Source: Fomes fomentarius (lineage: Eukaryota; Basidiomycota; Agaricomycetes; Polyporales; Polyporaceae). Taken from it: 64,000 nt of DNA. The stretch's first letter is position 1, and every line of letters starts with the position of its first letter. Shown here piece by piece: positions 22,559 through 34,735 of this stretch. A model generated the notes under the pieces. That model was given only the letters and a program-made list of their open reading frames with translations, had not been told where the DNA came from and searched no databases. The stretch lies in contig JABYQN010000003.1 of NCBI GenBank assembly GCA_022606135.1, positions 3,410,001-3,474,000 on the forward strand, written 5' to 3'. A program made the position numbers and the translations under genes.

Positions 22559-23298
22559 TCCTACACACTAAGCACACTGTTGTCTTTCATACTCCGTAAA
22601 GAGTCGTGTCACCTTTGCGCCAAATGTGCCGACTGCATTGTCGAGAATGTAGACAAGAAGATAACTCTTCTCAGAATTGGAAGCAGTTCCTAGGTACAGG
22701 TCGGTTCACCCGCCACCAATGACTAGTGTCGTCAGGCACCAACCAAGTACGAAAGTTCCACGCGTTGTCCAAATCATGAGAATCAACAGAGTTTCAACGC
22801 GCTGTTCAATCATGCGATCATGAGAATCCTGATATGAACTCCGGTGCAAGCACAATTGACACCGTACATTCCCTGGCTGGTTGCCTTCCGTGGTCGAGAA
22901 GCTGACGGGTGCTCGTATTCGGCCGCTTCCTACTTCATGGTGTACACCGGATGCCATCGAACCTTGCTATTATTATGTGTAGCCTCTCACAGTGACCCGA
23001 GACCACCGGACAGAACATGGCGAGGCATCGCCCATCCCATGATAAATGCGGGTGTCTGTGGTTCCATTCCACATGGGCGTATCTTAGGGCGGAAGACGCA
23101 TCCGATATCGGATCTTGGCTTCAAGTTGTCACGGTACGAGAGTACCTTGGAATTAGATCGTGGCTATGAGTATCCGCGACCATCAACTGATATACAGGGG
23201 TCGATCGTGACTAGTGAGTAACCACAGTTGTAATATTCTTATGCTTTTTACAATATCCGAGGAATGCCACGGCACGGTATCATCTGTACATTGGTGAA
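22559..23298. other. Intergenic between UbiA and prenyl synthase
   Basis: The two genes converge here. A 125-codon frame at 22844-23221 shows no domain-like features and lacks introns, so I leave it uncalled. No repeats were noticed. Confidence 0.5.
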
Positions 23299-24722
23299 TC
23301 ACATTTTACAAACAAGAACGGCCGCAGCCAAGTCTCCCAACGCTTGCTTCGCAGGGCTATCAGGGAGTACAGAGAGGCTGTCGGAAGCTTTCCGCGCATA
23401 ACACTCGGCGAGTTTTCGGGTTCTGAGTAACGCCTGCGTGTTCTTAACGGACTCCATGACCTTCAAGGTGTTGGGAGAGACTCTATCGTGAGCGGAGGAA
23501 CTTAAAGTTTGATCGGGGATTTCGCTCTGCTCACCTTCTCTGCATCGCCGGGACGAGAAAACCGTCGCAACACGAGGGGCAGGATGCTCTCATCTTCCTG
23601 TAGGGCAAAGAATACGGGATCTGTGGCGATCCCCAGCTTCAGGTCCGCATTCGCTGGTTTTCCCAGCACGGACTGGTCTCCCTCGTAGTCCAGGAGGTCG
23701 TCGATCATGATGAGCTGCCGGAGCATGCGTGAGTGAGTACATCTATCAAGACGTCGGGCAAGTAGTAGAGCGCCTACCTGAAATGCCATTCCAAGGCATT
23801 CGCCATACGATGTAGCTATTTGACGCCACGGATCGTTCGCCGTTGCCCCGCCAAGAATCACAGTGCATTGAAGTGCGAGCGAGAACAGGCTCGCTGTCTT
23901 CATGTATGTCTGAACGAGATACTTGTCCCAGAGTGCGGACAACAGGACACCTTGCGATGTATGGTCGATATCCGACAGGCTCCGAGTCTCCGCATGAAGA
24001 AGCTGGGATACTAGGACAGAGTGCTCGGACGTGCCGAACCGGCCGGCCTGACACGAGTCGTTCGCGTCGTCCGCCTTCTACGAGTGTGCAGATGATCTCA
24101 CCGATGAGGGACATGGCCTCCTGTGACCCCAGCTTTGCGCCGAGGACCATCGTTCGTCCCAGGAGAAAGTCTCCGCCGAGAATCGTGTGGCAGGTCCCGA
24201 ACACGGTGGGGGCGGATGGAGCGCCTCGACGGGTCTGCGATTGGTCGATGACATCGTCGTGCAGTAACTGCAGTAATTGACAGTCAGCTGTCTGAGAGTA
24301 TTGACAAGAGCCACTCACGGATGCAACATGAATGACTTCAATTATCTGTGCAAGAAGAAATTGCGAGGGCAGGATGTTGTCGAGCTGCCCGGAGACGTTG
24401 CCTGATGATTTAAACCGGAGACCAGTCAGTTCAGTGAGTGCACTGATCATAAGAGCTCACAGAGGACCCTCTGGCTCGCGGAGAGCGACGTACATAGAAA
24501 AGGGTCGCGGATTCCGGCTTGGTCGCACGCTGATGTGGTTGATCGAGCAAGCCATTCCGAGCCCGGTCCGTTTGTGGCCTGGGACATCAACAAGATGAGA
24601 CAAGGGTGCAGCCGTTTCGAGGGCTGTGATATGTAGTATTGTGTGAGGGCAGTAAGCCGCGGGTGAGAAGAGACGACCTGGGATAGGAGGTCGTTCTGAA
24701 AATGAGTGAGGCACGGCGCCAA
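23299..24722 (-). CDS. Long-chain polyprenyl diphosphate synthase (COQ1-like), one frameshift
   Basis: This trans-isoprenyl diphosphate synthase makes an all-trans polyprenyl diphosphate from IPP and an allylic starter. Five exons fit: 24722-24461, 24401-24319, 24267-23778, 23714-23535 and 23460-23299. Both Asp-rich motifs are present: LLHDDVIDQSQTRRGAPSAP at the start of exon 3 and MIDDLLDYEGDQ in exon 4. LGKPANADLKLGIAT and the family C-terminus (LSVLPDSPAKQAL) also occur. All phases agree except that exon 3 has exactly one extra base at about 24071-24077, just after TLVEG. The frame otherwise totals 391 residues, the usual COQ1 size. Either the gene is freshly broken, the base is an assembly error, or an unusual 79-nt intron starts at GTAGAA. 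It is probably a second copy beside the housekeeping COQ1. Confidence 0.8.
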
Positions 24723-25172
24723 AAGTGCCTTCAGAGGCGTAACAAGGCTGGTGAGGTCCGGCAGATGATGTTCAAACAGTAGTGGACTTGAGATGGCCAG
24801 GAGAATGGTGGCCGTCAGTCAGCTCAGGTATACTGAAGCTGTATTCAAACCTGAAACCAAAAGCGTAGGTCGACATCTCCCCACACGCCGCCGTGAGGGT
24901 TCTCAAACCGAGGAAAGCCTTTAACGGTATGTTGATACCCATGAGGGGTCAGCCTTCGACACCGCCACAGTGATCATCATCGCACGGCTGTCGCTATTGG
25001 GTGGCACATATCTCAGAGACCCTATTGCCTAGATAGACCAGATACTCACATGTCGGAGTCGTTTTCAGCACTGGCAGCGCCTGATGAATTGCGCACGGCC
25101 ACCGTGCCTCTCGATTGGATGAGGAGGATCTGTACGAACATATACACAAAAGCAGTACTAATCGACGATGGA
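24723..25172. other. Intergenic between prenyl synthase and MFS genes
   Basis: This is the upstream region of the minus-strand synthase and the 3' flank of the MFS gene. No further gene or repeat is recognised. Confidence 0.5.
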
Positions 25173-27236
25173 TCAAACTTCGGTCGCATGCGCAGGTACT
25201 ACAGCAGCATCTGACAAAGAGTGCTTCTCGTTTGACCCAGTGCTAGCGCTTCCCGGCGCCCAGGTCTTGTCAAGCTTGCCATGAAGAGGAAGACCTTCCA
25301 TCAGAAGCGAAGACAAGAACCCGATTGCGCTAACCCTGATGAGCACTTTCCACAAGACCTGCAGGCTCTGTGCGAACGCATTTTGGATTTCACGCTTCAG
25401 AGGTTGAGGCAGAGATGGGATCTGAGGTATGAGCGCATATGCGATGGCTGCGCCTTGTGTGAAACTCTCGTGGAATGCGGGGGGAACGCGGTTCTGGAGC
25501 TCGTTCTGAAGAACTGCGGCACCGATTGTGACTCCCCACACCTGTATCAAAGGTGACAGGTCAATGATAGAAAGCGGAGGGGAAGCGGAGGGGAAGCGGA
25601 GCGACTCACACTAGCGAAAGAGCGGAGAAATTGGAGGAATGCGAGCGCCGGCGCGTTCTGTGCCACGGAGAGGGGTGCCTGCACGGGAAAAACCGTCGTA
25701 GAGTATTCGAATCTAATCAAGGAGTCAGATACGGGCATGAACGAGTTTACGGTAGACGTAGTACCTACCCAATACCGACTCCAGCGAGTACGCCAAACCC
25801 AATCGCCCGTGCAACATTATCCTCGGCCCTCAACGTCGAGTGCAGCCCGATCCCAATCAGTATCAGGGTCCATCCAAACCACATCTGCGGTCGGTAGTGT
25901 TGCGTACGCTTCACGAGAACGCCTGCAATCACAGCAGAAGGAGCAAGAGATGCAAAGCCCAGTGTCATGACTCCCGAGCGGATGGGAGAGGCATCTTTGC
26001 ACCCTTGATAGTATACGGGCATGTAGTCTGCAGTGGGGCATCAGTGAGAGCTATAACACAACGACGAGGAGGGTATTCACGTACAAACGACGCCAAGAGC
26101 GACGAAGCTTACGAAGAACGTCTGTAGGTAACTGGAAGGATGACATATATCCACGTGAGCTCTTGAGGCATCAATCAAGACAATAGACACCTACCCGCTA
26201 AGGCTGGTGCGGTTCGCTGTCAGAGAGAATGGAACCAAGGGATACGTGGCGAAGAATGCATCCCACACCAAGAAAAGAATCAAGAGCACAATGCCAAGGA
26301 TGAGAGGGACGAGGACCTGAGCCGAACCCCACGGGGCGGTGATCCCACCCCAAGTCAGTGCGATGGTGCACACAGTTGTTCCTGCTATGACAAGAAGATT
26401 GCCACTAGAGACGGCACAAATCAAAACGGGATCAAATAATCAAACACACCACTTACATCCAGTCCAACTTCATGATTTTTTCGTAGAACGTCCCCGGCGG
26501 GGTTGGGAGCCGCATGAAAGTCGTGACTGCGATGGCTGCCGCTCCGCAAATTGGCAAATTAAGGTCTATAACACGTTTGTGAGCATGGGTCCGCACACCG
26601 TCAAGCGGACGAACGTACAGAAGAGCCAACGCCACTGGCCTTGAGCGGCAAGACTGCCACCAACGACAGGTCCGATGAGTCCAGCGATAGACCAGGTACT
26701 AGTCGCAATAATCAGTAAAGAATGCATTCAAGGGGTGAAGTGAGGACTTACAGTCCGAAGAAACCGGCATACATACCACGCTCCTGTAGCGTCACCATAT
26801 CCGCGAGAATGATGGCGGAGAGAGACTGTATTCCACCACCACCCAGCCCTTGGACCGTCCTTCCCCCAATGAGCATAGGCATGCTACTAGCGCCGCCACA
26901 GATACCACTGCCTAGCGCAAAGAGTGCAAGGCAGCTGAGCAAGGCCGGACGGCGTCCAAATATCTGGGCCAGTCCACCACTCATAGGCTGAAAGGCGGTA
27001 GAAGAAAGAGCATAGGCAGAGCCGACCCAGACAAAGTCATTTGCATGAAGCTCATGGGCGATGGTTGGCAATGCAGTCGAGACAGCAGTGAGCTCGAGGG
27101 CGGATAGGAAAAGAGCGACACAGATGGAGACGAAGATGAACCAGAAGGTAGCACCTTTCTTGACGTTTACAACCTCGATGTCAGGTGTAGGCGCCGTAGA
27201 GGTTGCAGTGGTGAGTCTGGATCTTGGAGCGTCCAT
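25173..27236 (-). CDS. MFS drug/metabolite exporter, 14-TM DHA2-like
   Basis: This is a proton antiporter of the major facilitator superfamily in the plasma membrane. Eight exons join without a break. Exon 1 (27236-26752) carries the N-terminus, TM1 (FWFIFVSICVALFLSALELT), motif A-like GGLAQIFGRRPALL, and GGRTVQGLGGGGI. Exon 2 holds the antiporter motif C (GLIGPVVGGSL). Later exons read NLPICGAAAIAVTTF, TALTWGG-type segments, YLQTFFVSFVALGVVYYMPV, FGVLAGVGIG and a final exon VWGVTIGAAVLQNELQNRVP. It ends at 25173, about 540 residues in all. An AAGCGGAGGGG triplication lies in the last intron. The gene is intact. Its place beside UbiA and the prenyl synthase suggests export of a terpenoid; that is inference. 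Confidence 0.88.
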
Positions 27237-28944
27237 TGAGTCGAAACTTTGAGAGAGGGAGGATAGGTTGCGCTGTACTTGGAAATGTGTGGTATACGGG
27301 TCCGTTCGCGTTCGTGGTCTCCGCGTGCCGGGCGTTGGAAATGCAGATGGCTCAGGGTGCTATTCTGGTAAACTTAGCCAGGGGATAAGGCCCTAGAATT
27401 GAAATCGATCAGAAGCTGAAACACCGCCTGCATGGTCGCGAGCAATATCTGTACGGAAATTGAGCATCATGGAAGCTACTGGCACATGAGAAGAGTTGTA
27501 TTCAATGTCTGGGTTTCACCGAACAGGAAGTTCCGGGATGACGTCTTCGAGTCCTGTGGAACAGGTTCTATCACCTCTAGATCTTACGTGTTGCCAAGCG
27601 CTTGTGACTCTGTCTCACGAGTTGGCGATAGCGGGGGGGATGCAGGGACAGTCGCCAGTTGTGGAAGCCGTGGCGGGCCGAGTCAGAAGCCACGCCACGG
27701 AGGTACATCAGGAAAACGTCATTTTGTCCCTAAGTAGCCTGAGTAGCCTCTGCACCTAGGATATTTGAACTCCGAAGCCACCCGGTGGCTGAATGTCACG
27801 CATTTGCACCCAACTCATTGCACACCAAGAGAACAACAACACATTGTCTCGGAAAATTACACCAACATTGCTTGCAGTATAATACACATTTGTACAAATT
27901 TCTGTGACAGTTCGTCAAGGTTTGCAGTGAGCCGATGCGAATGAATTCTCACCAGAGCAAGACTGCGACACTGTTACTTACAACTTACATATCTCTTCGA
28001 CTACTGAGCCAATCTCGTTGTTTCTCACGTAGACAACATAGTATATGTACTATACATGACACAGGTATCTGGGTGGGTGCGAGGGACACAGGGATGTGGA
28101 GGGGGCGTTTTGCACTTCTGTCACGGCATTTGCCGTTCTGCATTACTGGTGCCATGATAGTAGGTGGCGACCAATTCAAAAAACTCTCAGGCGAGATTTT
28201 CCCACGAGCATCCGGAGGAACCGCCGCTAAGCGCCCATCTTCTGCCTCCTTTTGACAATGCTACGCCGGAAGTTCTGGGGTACAAATTGCATAGCGCAGT
28301 CATACAGTACTATAGAATGTTCTTGAGGTATCATAAAGCCAGAACACACCGGCAGTGACCGGCTAGTGACTGCATTCGGATGCAAAGGTCGTCGGGATGG
28401 GCACCGGAAGTTTCTCACACAGAAGTCTGGGAAGCGACACTGGTTATTGCGACACTGGTTATTCGGAGTCCTGATTCCTCCGAGTTCACATCGGATATGA
28501 GACTGTGCAAGCATCATGAACATTCTTCTGGGATACATCCAAGGACACTTTTGACTCTCTCTGTCACACACGAAACTATCCCTTTCACACACTTAATTTG
28601 GATCTTACGTAGCACGGAGGTATATGGAAAGCAATAGCACTGGAGAATGCCATATGTATGTCTTAAAGGGGACTAAGGTCAATGAATTGTAGAAGCAAGA
28701 GTACCAGCTGTCAGGTGATGGAGTTGAGCCTCTTTTGATGGGCTTGTATGGTAGTCCATGTTCGGCAACGTGATGACCATCCGGGAGAATCTGCCTCTCG
28801 TGGCCACCTTAGCTTGGTAAGCTTTGGCTACGGCGGGAGCTGCGCAGTGTGAGTGAGTGACAGTGCGCGATGACAATGTTAGTTTTCCCCTGCTTCCAGC
28901 CGGCGGAACAAGAGTGGTGCCCTGACGATGTGGCGGTTCCCCGA
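27237..28944. other. No assignable gene
   Basis: This includes the promoter side of the MFS gene. Frames at 27432-27759 and 27935-28637 overlap on both strands and show no domain. A small duplication CGACACTGGTTATT lies at about 28436-28464. Confidence 0.45.
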
Positions 28945-29420
28945 TAGGTTCCCGAGGTGATCCAGACATCTGGCCATACCTCCGCCGTGGACTGGTGGAC
29001 ACCGGTATCCTCATCTATGAGATGATTGTGAGTCTTGTGCCAATTTCCAAGAGTCCGCATGCCCAAAGTTGACATCTCGGCCTTCTGTGCAGTATGCAAC
29101 TACTCCGTTCAAGGGTGTTGAGCGCAATGACACGTTCCACGATATATTTAACCTGCCCGTTCATTTCCGAGACATGCCCAAGGTGTCACAGTAAGCATGC
29201 TCCGGCCTAGTTCTATCGCGCGCTGTGCCACTAACATTACCGTGATCTGTTCATTACATGATTGTGCACATAGCGCCCGCAAGGACATCGTCACGCGTCT
29301 CCTCGATAAGAGGGACTGGACCCGCCTGAGCAGAGCGGCGCATCCGAGGTCAAGCAGCACAAGTGGTTCCGCCAAAATGAATTAGGGCCTCTTGCGTAAC
29401 ACTCAGTCGGCGCCGGTGAG
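28945..29420 (+). pseudogene. AGC kinase fragment, FPK1/KIN82/nrc-2 type
   Basis: These kinases activate phospholipid flippases. The piece begins EVIQTSGHTSAVDWWT (activation-segment end and helix F region). It loses a base, then reads GILIYEMI to a GT-AG intron. The next exon continues YATTPFKGVERNDTFHDIFN and PVHFRDMPKVS, then a stop and intron-like stretch. DIVTRLLDKRDWTRL comes next, and EVKQHKWF is in another frame with a stop before GLLRNTQ. The order matches the kinase C-lobe plus the start of the AGC tail, but at least three lesions are present and the N-lobe is absent. Dead fragment. Confidence 0.7.
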
Positions 29421-29499
29421 TTTACTATCCTTCCCTCATCTCGATGCCATACTCCTGCCGGGCGACAACTTCCCACGTCTATACAGCTCATGCAGCCTT

Positions 29500-29877
29500 C
29501 AGTCATATGGCACCTACTCCGACCGGCCCTGCTCGCTGAGGATGGAGAACAAGGCCGTACAGCTCCGACATGCGTGACAGGTCGAACCTCTCCTGCTTTA
29601 CGTGGAACAGCTTCTCCCAGCGCTCGTGGAACAGCCACCGCTCGTCGCCACCTCTACTGGATCTTGCGTCCATCGTCTCCCAGTTCCAGCGCATGACGTC
29701 CCGGAGAGTGGAGAGCAACTCGATCACCTCCTTCACGACCTCGACCGGCTCCTTCTCTTGGTCCATGCCGCTTCTCGGGCTCGTCGGGGGGCGGGAGGGA
29801 AATCCTCTTGGCATTGGTAAGTCGCAATCTTTGTCCTCGTCCTCGGAAAGACTCGGACTCAGAGCCGGGTACACCAA
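29500..29877 (-). pseudogene. Vip1/PPIP5K-like fragment
   Basis: A 124-codon minus-strand frame reads KEVIELLSTLRDVMRWNWET, ERWLFHERWEKLFHVKQERF and DLSRMSELYG. From memory this resembles the stretch of the inositol-pyrophosphate kinase Vip1/Asp1/PPIP5K histidine-phosphatase-like domain that precedes the YDSIKYD motif. The sequence diverges right after ELYG. No other Vip1 block was found nearby, so this is an isolated piece. A different helical protein cannot be excluded. Confidence 0.4.
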
Positions 29878-29880
29878 ACA

Positions 29881-31918
29881 CTCTGTGTGCAGCAGCTAGA
29901 GATCATCTCCTATCTCAAGATCTCCGCGACCAGCCCGGACCCCAGCTGTGTGCCTTGGAAAGGGACGCAACCAGTCCATCAGATTACCCGAGTGCTCAAT
30001 CTCTACTAGGCGTTCTTTTGTGTCGACAGCATGGGGCTCGCATCCGGGCCTCGAGTTCTCAGCATGCATCCGTGGATTTGAATCTGCCGGACAGGTATGT
30101 TATTTCACCTTGGTTCAAGTTGTGTGACACGTCACTCACCACTCACCGACAGAATGGATCTCAAGTCGCCGGTCGGCAGAATGGCTAGCGCAAGGTACGC
30201 ATTCGTCGTGTCTTGGTATCCAGTCGCTGCCCTGACATCACGACCCATCTGAACACGACCGGAGATAGCTCGCGTCTGCAGTATGCGATGACGTCGTCCG
30301 GCCTCTCAAGCTCTTCCGCAGGCGTCCCTGTGTGCTCAGCTGCCCCACGGTGAGTTCACGAAGCTCTCGTATATCGAGCTCACCAGATCCTTGGTCAACT
30401 AACTGCAAACGATCATGGATACACGACGGCTCCGCCGCCTCGTCCGTTGGAGCAACAGCAGCGCAGTACGGAGTTTATGAAAGGCGCAGCCCACTCTTCC
30501 CCGACCACCGAACTCTTGCTGGTGGCCTACCGGCGGGACGTCGACCGGCCATTGACACGAGGAGAGATGCATCTCCCGAGTGCCGATCGGTCACTTGTAT
30601 GTCGATCGCCACCCAGGCTTCTAGCTTCTAACTCATTACAAACAAGCATTCCTCGTGTCCGCAACCAGTAGGTCTATCGTCTGGCCTCTGGAGGTCTCGA
30701 CAGTGCCCCAGCGAACACATGGCCTACGCGAGACGCGCCCTGCCGGCCGGCGAGTTGTGTGTTTGTGAGTCCCAGGATTCGCAGGACAAACCGCAAGTGA
30801 CTCGGCCAGCTCTTTGTCATGCTTCTGCTTCGTCCGCCACTGCATCTGTGCAGGCAAGCTCCGTCATCGTCGCACCAAGAGTCGATGCTCACAGTGTAAC
30901 ATCTGCCACCCGTGCATTCTCAGCAGAGACGAGGCTGTCACATGATGGTTAGTGAGTCCCTCTTCGCAGTCCACACACCAGATCACTCACATGATATCTT
31001 CGGAGTGTAGAGACCAGGATTTGAGCTCGCTGATCACTCGCATAATCACGTGTACGTATCGAAATATATTCAAACGCTAGCGTACGTACATACTGCCCTT
31101 GCGCGCACACGCGCTGTACATATCATATCGTGCATGCTGTCGGCACGGCTCACGGCAACTTGAAGGATACGAGACGGCAGGTCACGGCACGCATCTCGCG
31201 ACCGCATCCTGCCGTCTCCTATCTCCTCGTCATCCTACAGTGCCTCAGGCTCGTGGCCGCTGTTCGCCGGATGCCGTCCTGGATGCTCTCCGACCGCGGC
31301 GACTGGCACGTGCTGTGTCGTTCCGAGCTCATGCTCGCCGTCGCTGAGACCGCTGGGCTTGCAGCGGGCTCGGTGGACGAGCGGAGTTAATGGCCTATGC
31401 GCAAACTTGTGTTAACACATATGTATGACACCTGAGAGACGGTCCGGACGATGCAGTGCCGTCGACGTGTGCCAGCGTGGTCGCTCCATCGGGGCATCGG
31501 TAATTTCCTTGTCTACGGCGCGAAAGAGCAAGAGGAGACACGACTGGCTATCCATCCGGTAGCTGTTTTGGTCGACGAAATGTACTCCCGAGTCAAAGGA
31601 GACGCAGTGACACAGCGTGTTGAGCCATTCAAAGGCTCTGTGTTCACCCGTGCCATCAGCACGAGATGCAGCCCACGTTTGCATGCGAAGATAGAACTCA
31701 CAGTTCACGCGATTGCATGCAGCTACGTATACGTGTTTGAGTCAGTGAAAGCGGACGAGGTCGGACTTGGATGTCCGGCAGGAACGTTAATGAGTCGATT
31801 CCGGCGTTCGAGTCCCTTCGGACTACGCGGAAATCGCTCGTTCCCTGTCGCGACTGGGCCGGACGACTGGCCGGAGCGATGACGGCGGCGAGTTGGAAGG
31901 ACACTGGTCGAGTCTGGA
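29881..31918. other. No assignable gene
   Basis: Overlapping frames of 60-143 codons occur on both strands (for example 29808-30188 plus, 30332-30631 plus, 31451-31882 plus). None contains sequence I can tie to a family, and splice signals do not organise them into one gene. Confidence 0.4.
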
Positions 31919-33180
31919 TGTCATATGTCAGTGAAATTGCATCAGAGGTCGAATTTGCGACCGACGCAGATCGTCGCACGACTGGCCGCAGAGGATGCAA
32001 GATGCTCAACGCTATCTGTCAGTGTCCATCAGCTTCCGATCGGACGCGGACTCGCTAAGACATGGCAACGTGGCTTACCGGACTGTCTGCAGCGTTGAGG
32101 ACACTCGTCGATGTGCCGTCCGTATCCGTGCATTGTCCGACACTCTCCGGACTCGGGCTGAGGTGGTTTGGATGCCGGCCGGTGTGTGCGGAGGGCGGAG
32201 GGCGGAGGGCGGAGGGCGGAGGGCGGAGGGCGGAGGGCGGAGGGCGAACGGGGGATGTCCATTGCGAGAAGGCGAAGGTGCATCAACGGGCGGAGTCACT
32301 GGTGTACATTCTGGCCAGAGCACAGTCCAGTTGTTGCTCACTGGTCCAAGCTTCAGAACAGATCTTGCGGATGATGCTGATGTCGTGGGACATACGTGTC
32401 AATGAAATTGCGTCTAAAGTCGAATCTTTCGACTGACGGCGATCGTTGCGAGAACGACCGCACAAATGTTCAATGCTGCCTGTAAGGGTCACTTAGCTTG
32501 CGATTGGACGCGGATTCGCTGAGATATGGCCAATATGGGTGCTTACCAGACACATGATGCTGTCCGCGCTGTGCCGTCCGTAAGCGACACTCTCCAGACT
32601 CGGTCTGGGGTGGTTTGAATGCCGGCCGGTGCGTGCAGAGGGCAGACGGGTGGGAATGTTATATTGGGTGTCGAAAACGGGCTGTTGAGCGCGACTTGGA
32701 TACCGGGGGGAGGCCGGACGAGTTGGTAGGTGTTCGTGCATGCACGGCCAGCACAGCAGTGATCGTGCTTTGAGACTGCGTGGAGGCGACTCCGGCCTGG
32801 CGCCATACCGCATCATGTGTGTGAGCTGGAGGACGATAGAACATCTGAGACGACTCACCGGCCGGCCGTCTGTCCTGGCCACGTCAGTGTTCGTGCCCGA
32901 CGGCGAGCAGTGGGAGTACTACCTCCCTGCCGGGCGCTGGACGCCATTATTCCACCCGTCACATGCGCAGTCGTTCGTGGAATGTGTAAGATCGCAGATC
33001 GTTGCGAGAGCGGCTGGGGATGACGCGAAATGTTGAACGCTGCTTGGGATGGCCAATCGGGTGCAGATTGGACGGACATTCGCTGAGATATGGTGATTCC
33101 CGTCCGCCGCGAGCAGGACGCTGTCTCGTCCGTTTCCGTCTATCGTTCGGGGCTCTCCAGACTCGGACGGGCGCGGACGT
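31919..33180. repeat. Three diverged tandem copies of a ~460-550 bp unit
   Basis: Blocks beginning near 31919, 32381 and 32960 share ordered landmarks. These are a GTCAGTGAAATTGC-like start (first two copies), GATCGTTGCGAGA-like, TTGGACGCGGA with TTCGCTGAGATATGG, then CACTCTCC-GACTCGG. The first two copies also share GGTGGTTTG-ATGCCGGCCGGTG. Spacing is about 460 then 555 bp. Copies differ by many substitutions and indels. Frames through the block are not conserved between copies, so this is a non-coding repeat. Confidence 0.65.
32190..32245. repeat. 7-bp minisatellite, eight units of GGAGGGC
   Basis: Eight perfect head-to-tail copies sit inside the first ~460-bp repeat unit, where the second unit has only a single GCAGAGGGC. 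This is a recent local expansion. It creates artificial GGRRAEGGGRRA-type open frames on both strands. Confidence 0.95.
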
Positions 33181-34735
33181 TGGTTCTGGTCTCGAACATG
33201 AGCGTCGTTTTGAACGTCCACTTCTGGTCCGGACGAGACCCGGACATCTTGCGCAGGTGTTGGTGCATGCGTGTAGACAGTGTTTGAGGGCGTGAGGACA
33301 CGAACGAATGAAGTACGAGAGGATTGTGTGGCGGCTCAGGCGGGATCGCGGGTGATCAGGCTCTGGAGTCGAGGAGACACGACAGCGGCCGGCAGAGAGC
33401 ATACATCCCGCATTGACGGACTGTATGTGAGGCGGCAGACGACGGTTCGAGTATGTACGAGCGGTCGCGGTCGCGGTCAAGTTATTGACGATCGGGCAGC
33501 GAAGATGTCGCACTTGAAGGCGAGATTCGGACGAGGACGAGATGGATGTTGGTTTCAACATCCATGTCGTGCGGGCACACTGCTCAATGGATACTGGAAC
33601 AAAGAAAGACGTACCTGGGCCGTCCGACAGCGGTCGGACTCGGAGAGCACGGGCTGCCTGTGTGTGATTTGTGACCTAGAGGGTACTGATTAGAACGGAA
33701 GGCAGGGCAGCGCGCTGACGGAGTTGAGGTGATTGAAGGAGCAGTGAGGAGGAAGAGCGAGGAGCGAGAGGAATCGTGGCCAACAGCCAAATGATGATGC
33801 AGATGATGATGCAGTCGACCTGGAGCGTAATACGTCATCGGTCAGAGTATGTTCCAGGTTCACACCGTACGAGGATGAACCAACAACAGTACTGGTCTGC
33901 ACTGGGGATCACAGCAATTGAGTGAGTACTGTACAGCTGAAAGCGAAACCTCAACATAGTTTCGAGTCCTGTATGTCATTGCTCAGTGCACCTGAGGTTC
34001 CTAGAGTCATCATCGTACACCCGCCCGCAACTTGCGACTACTCAGAAAATCCTATCCATACAGCTACCCTCGATTCGCCGAGCGGCGCGACGCCGCGGAA
34101 GAACATTTTTGAAGGGCATCTCTTCTCCATGCTCGTTCATGCCAACATGCCGAGCATCAAGCAGAGACACCCTCGCTCGCGCGCGGAACGAACCCGCACA
34201 GCAGCACAGCACCAGGCGGGGGCGCGACGCGCGCGCGGAATTCGGCCGCCTAATCGACCATGCGCGCCCACGTGGCACCGCACGCAGGAAGTGCGTGTTC
34301 ACCCACTCGATGAACCGTTCCTACGTCGTTTTTCGTTATTCGTTATTTATCTCATTTATTCCGATTTTTGCGACGTGTTTTTCCATTTTCCATTTTCCAT
34401 TTTCGCGATCGGTTTGTCCGTTTTACCGGTTGTGACCATTGTGTGGCAGTTCCGTCCTACCGGGCGCGTAAGAGTGCGATCGAGGGATGCGCAGCGGTGG
34501 GTTTGATGATCGCGGCGCGGTGCAGAGTCGGCGTAGAGGCGGAAGGAGGGCGCGTTTAACGATGTCGACGGTGAGCAACCGGCCGTGAAGGTGTCGACGA
34601 TGTGGCGTCGAGGGGGAGGGTTGCCAGGGGGATCACATTCAGAACGTTGAAACGTTGAAAAAATGAAGAAGTGAATTTAGGGGGAGATAGTGAATTAAAA
34701 CAGGGCACTGAGCGTTAGTGTGAATGGGAAGACTT
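33181..34735. other. No assignable gene
   Basis: Frames of 60-200 codons overlap on both strands (33280-33693, 33922-34506 and others). A triple ATTTTCC repeat sits at about 34383-34404, and a CGCG-rich patch at 34190-34250. This stretch should contain the C-terminal end of the minus-strand deacetylase, but I cannot find it. Confidence 0.4.

Noticed and set aside
22844..23221. 125-codon ORF between UbiA and the prenyl synthase
   Set aside because: No domain-like content or introns, and it sits in the convergent 3' flanks of two recognised genes.
24078..24280. Plus-strand ORFs over the prenyl synthase (23820-24280)
   Set aside because: Antisense shadows of exon 3, which carries the conserved DDVID motif on the minus strand.
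32029..32436. Open frames with GGRRAEGGGRRA or ALRPPPS repeats on both strands
   Set aside because: Produced by the 7-bp minisatellite; the frames are not conserved in the other two copies of the larger repeat.
33922..34506. 194-codon ORF at 33.9 kb
   Set aside because: Overlapped by equally long frames in the other phase, Arg/His-rich composition from CGCG-rich DNA, no homology that I can name.
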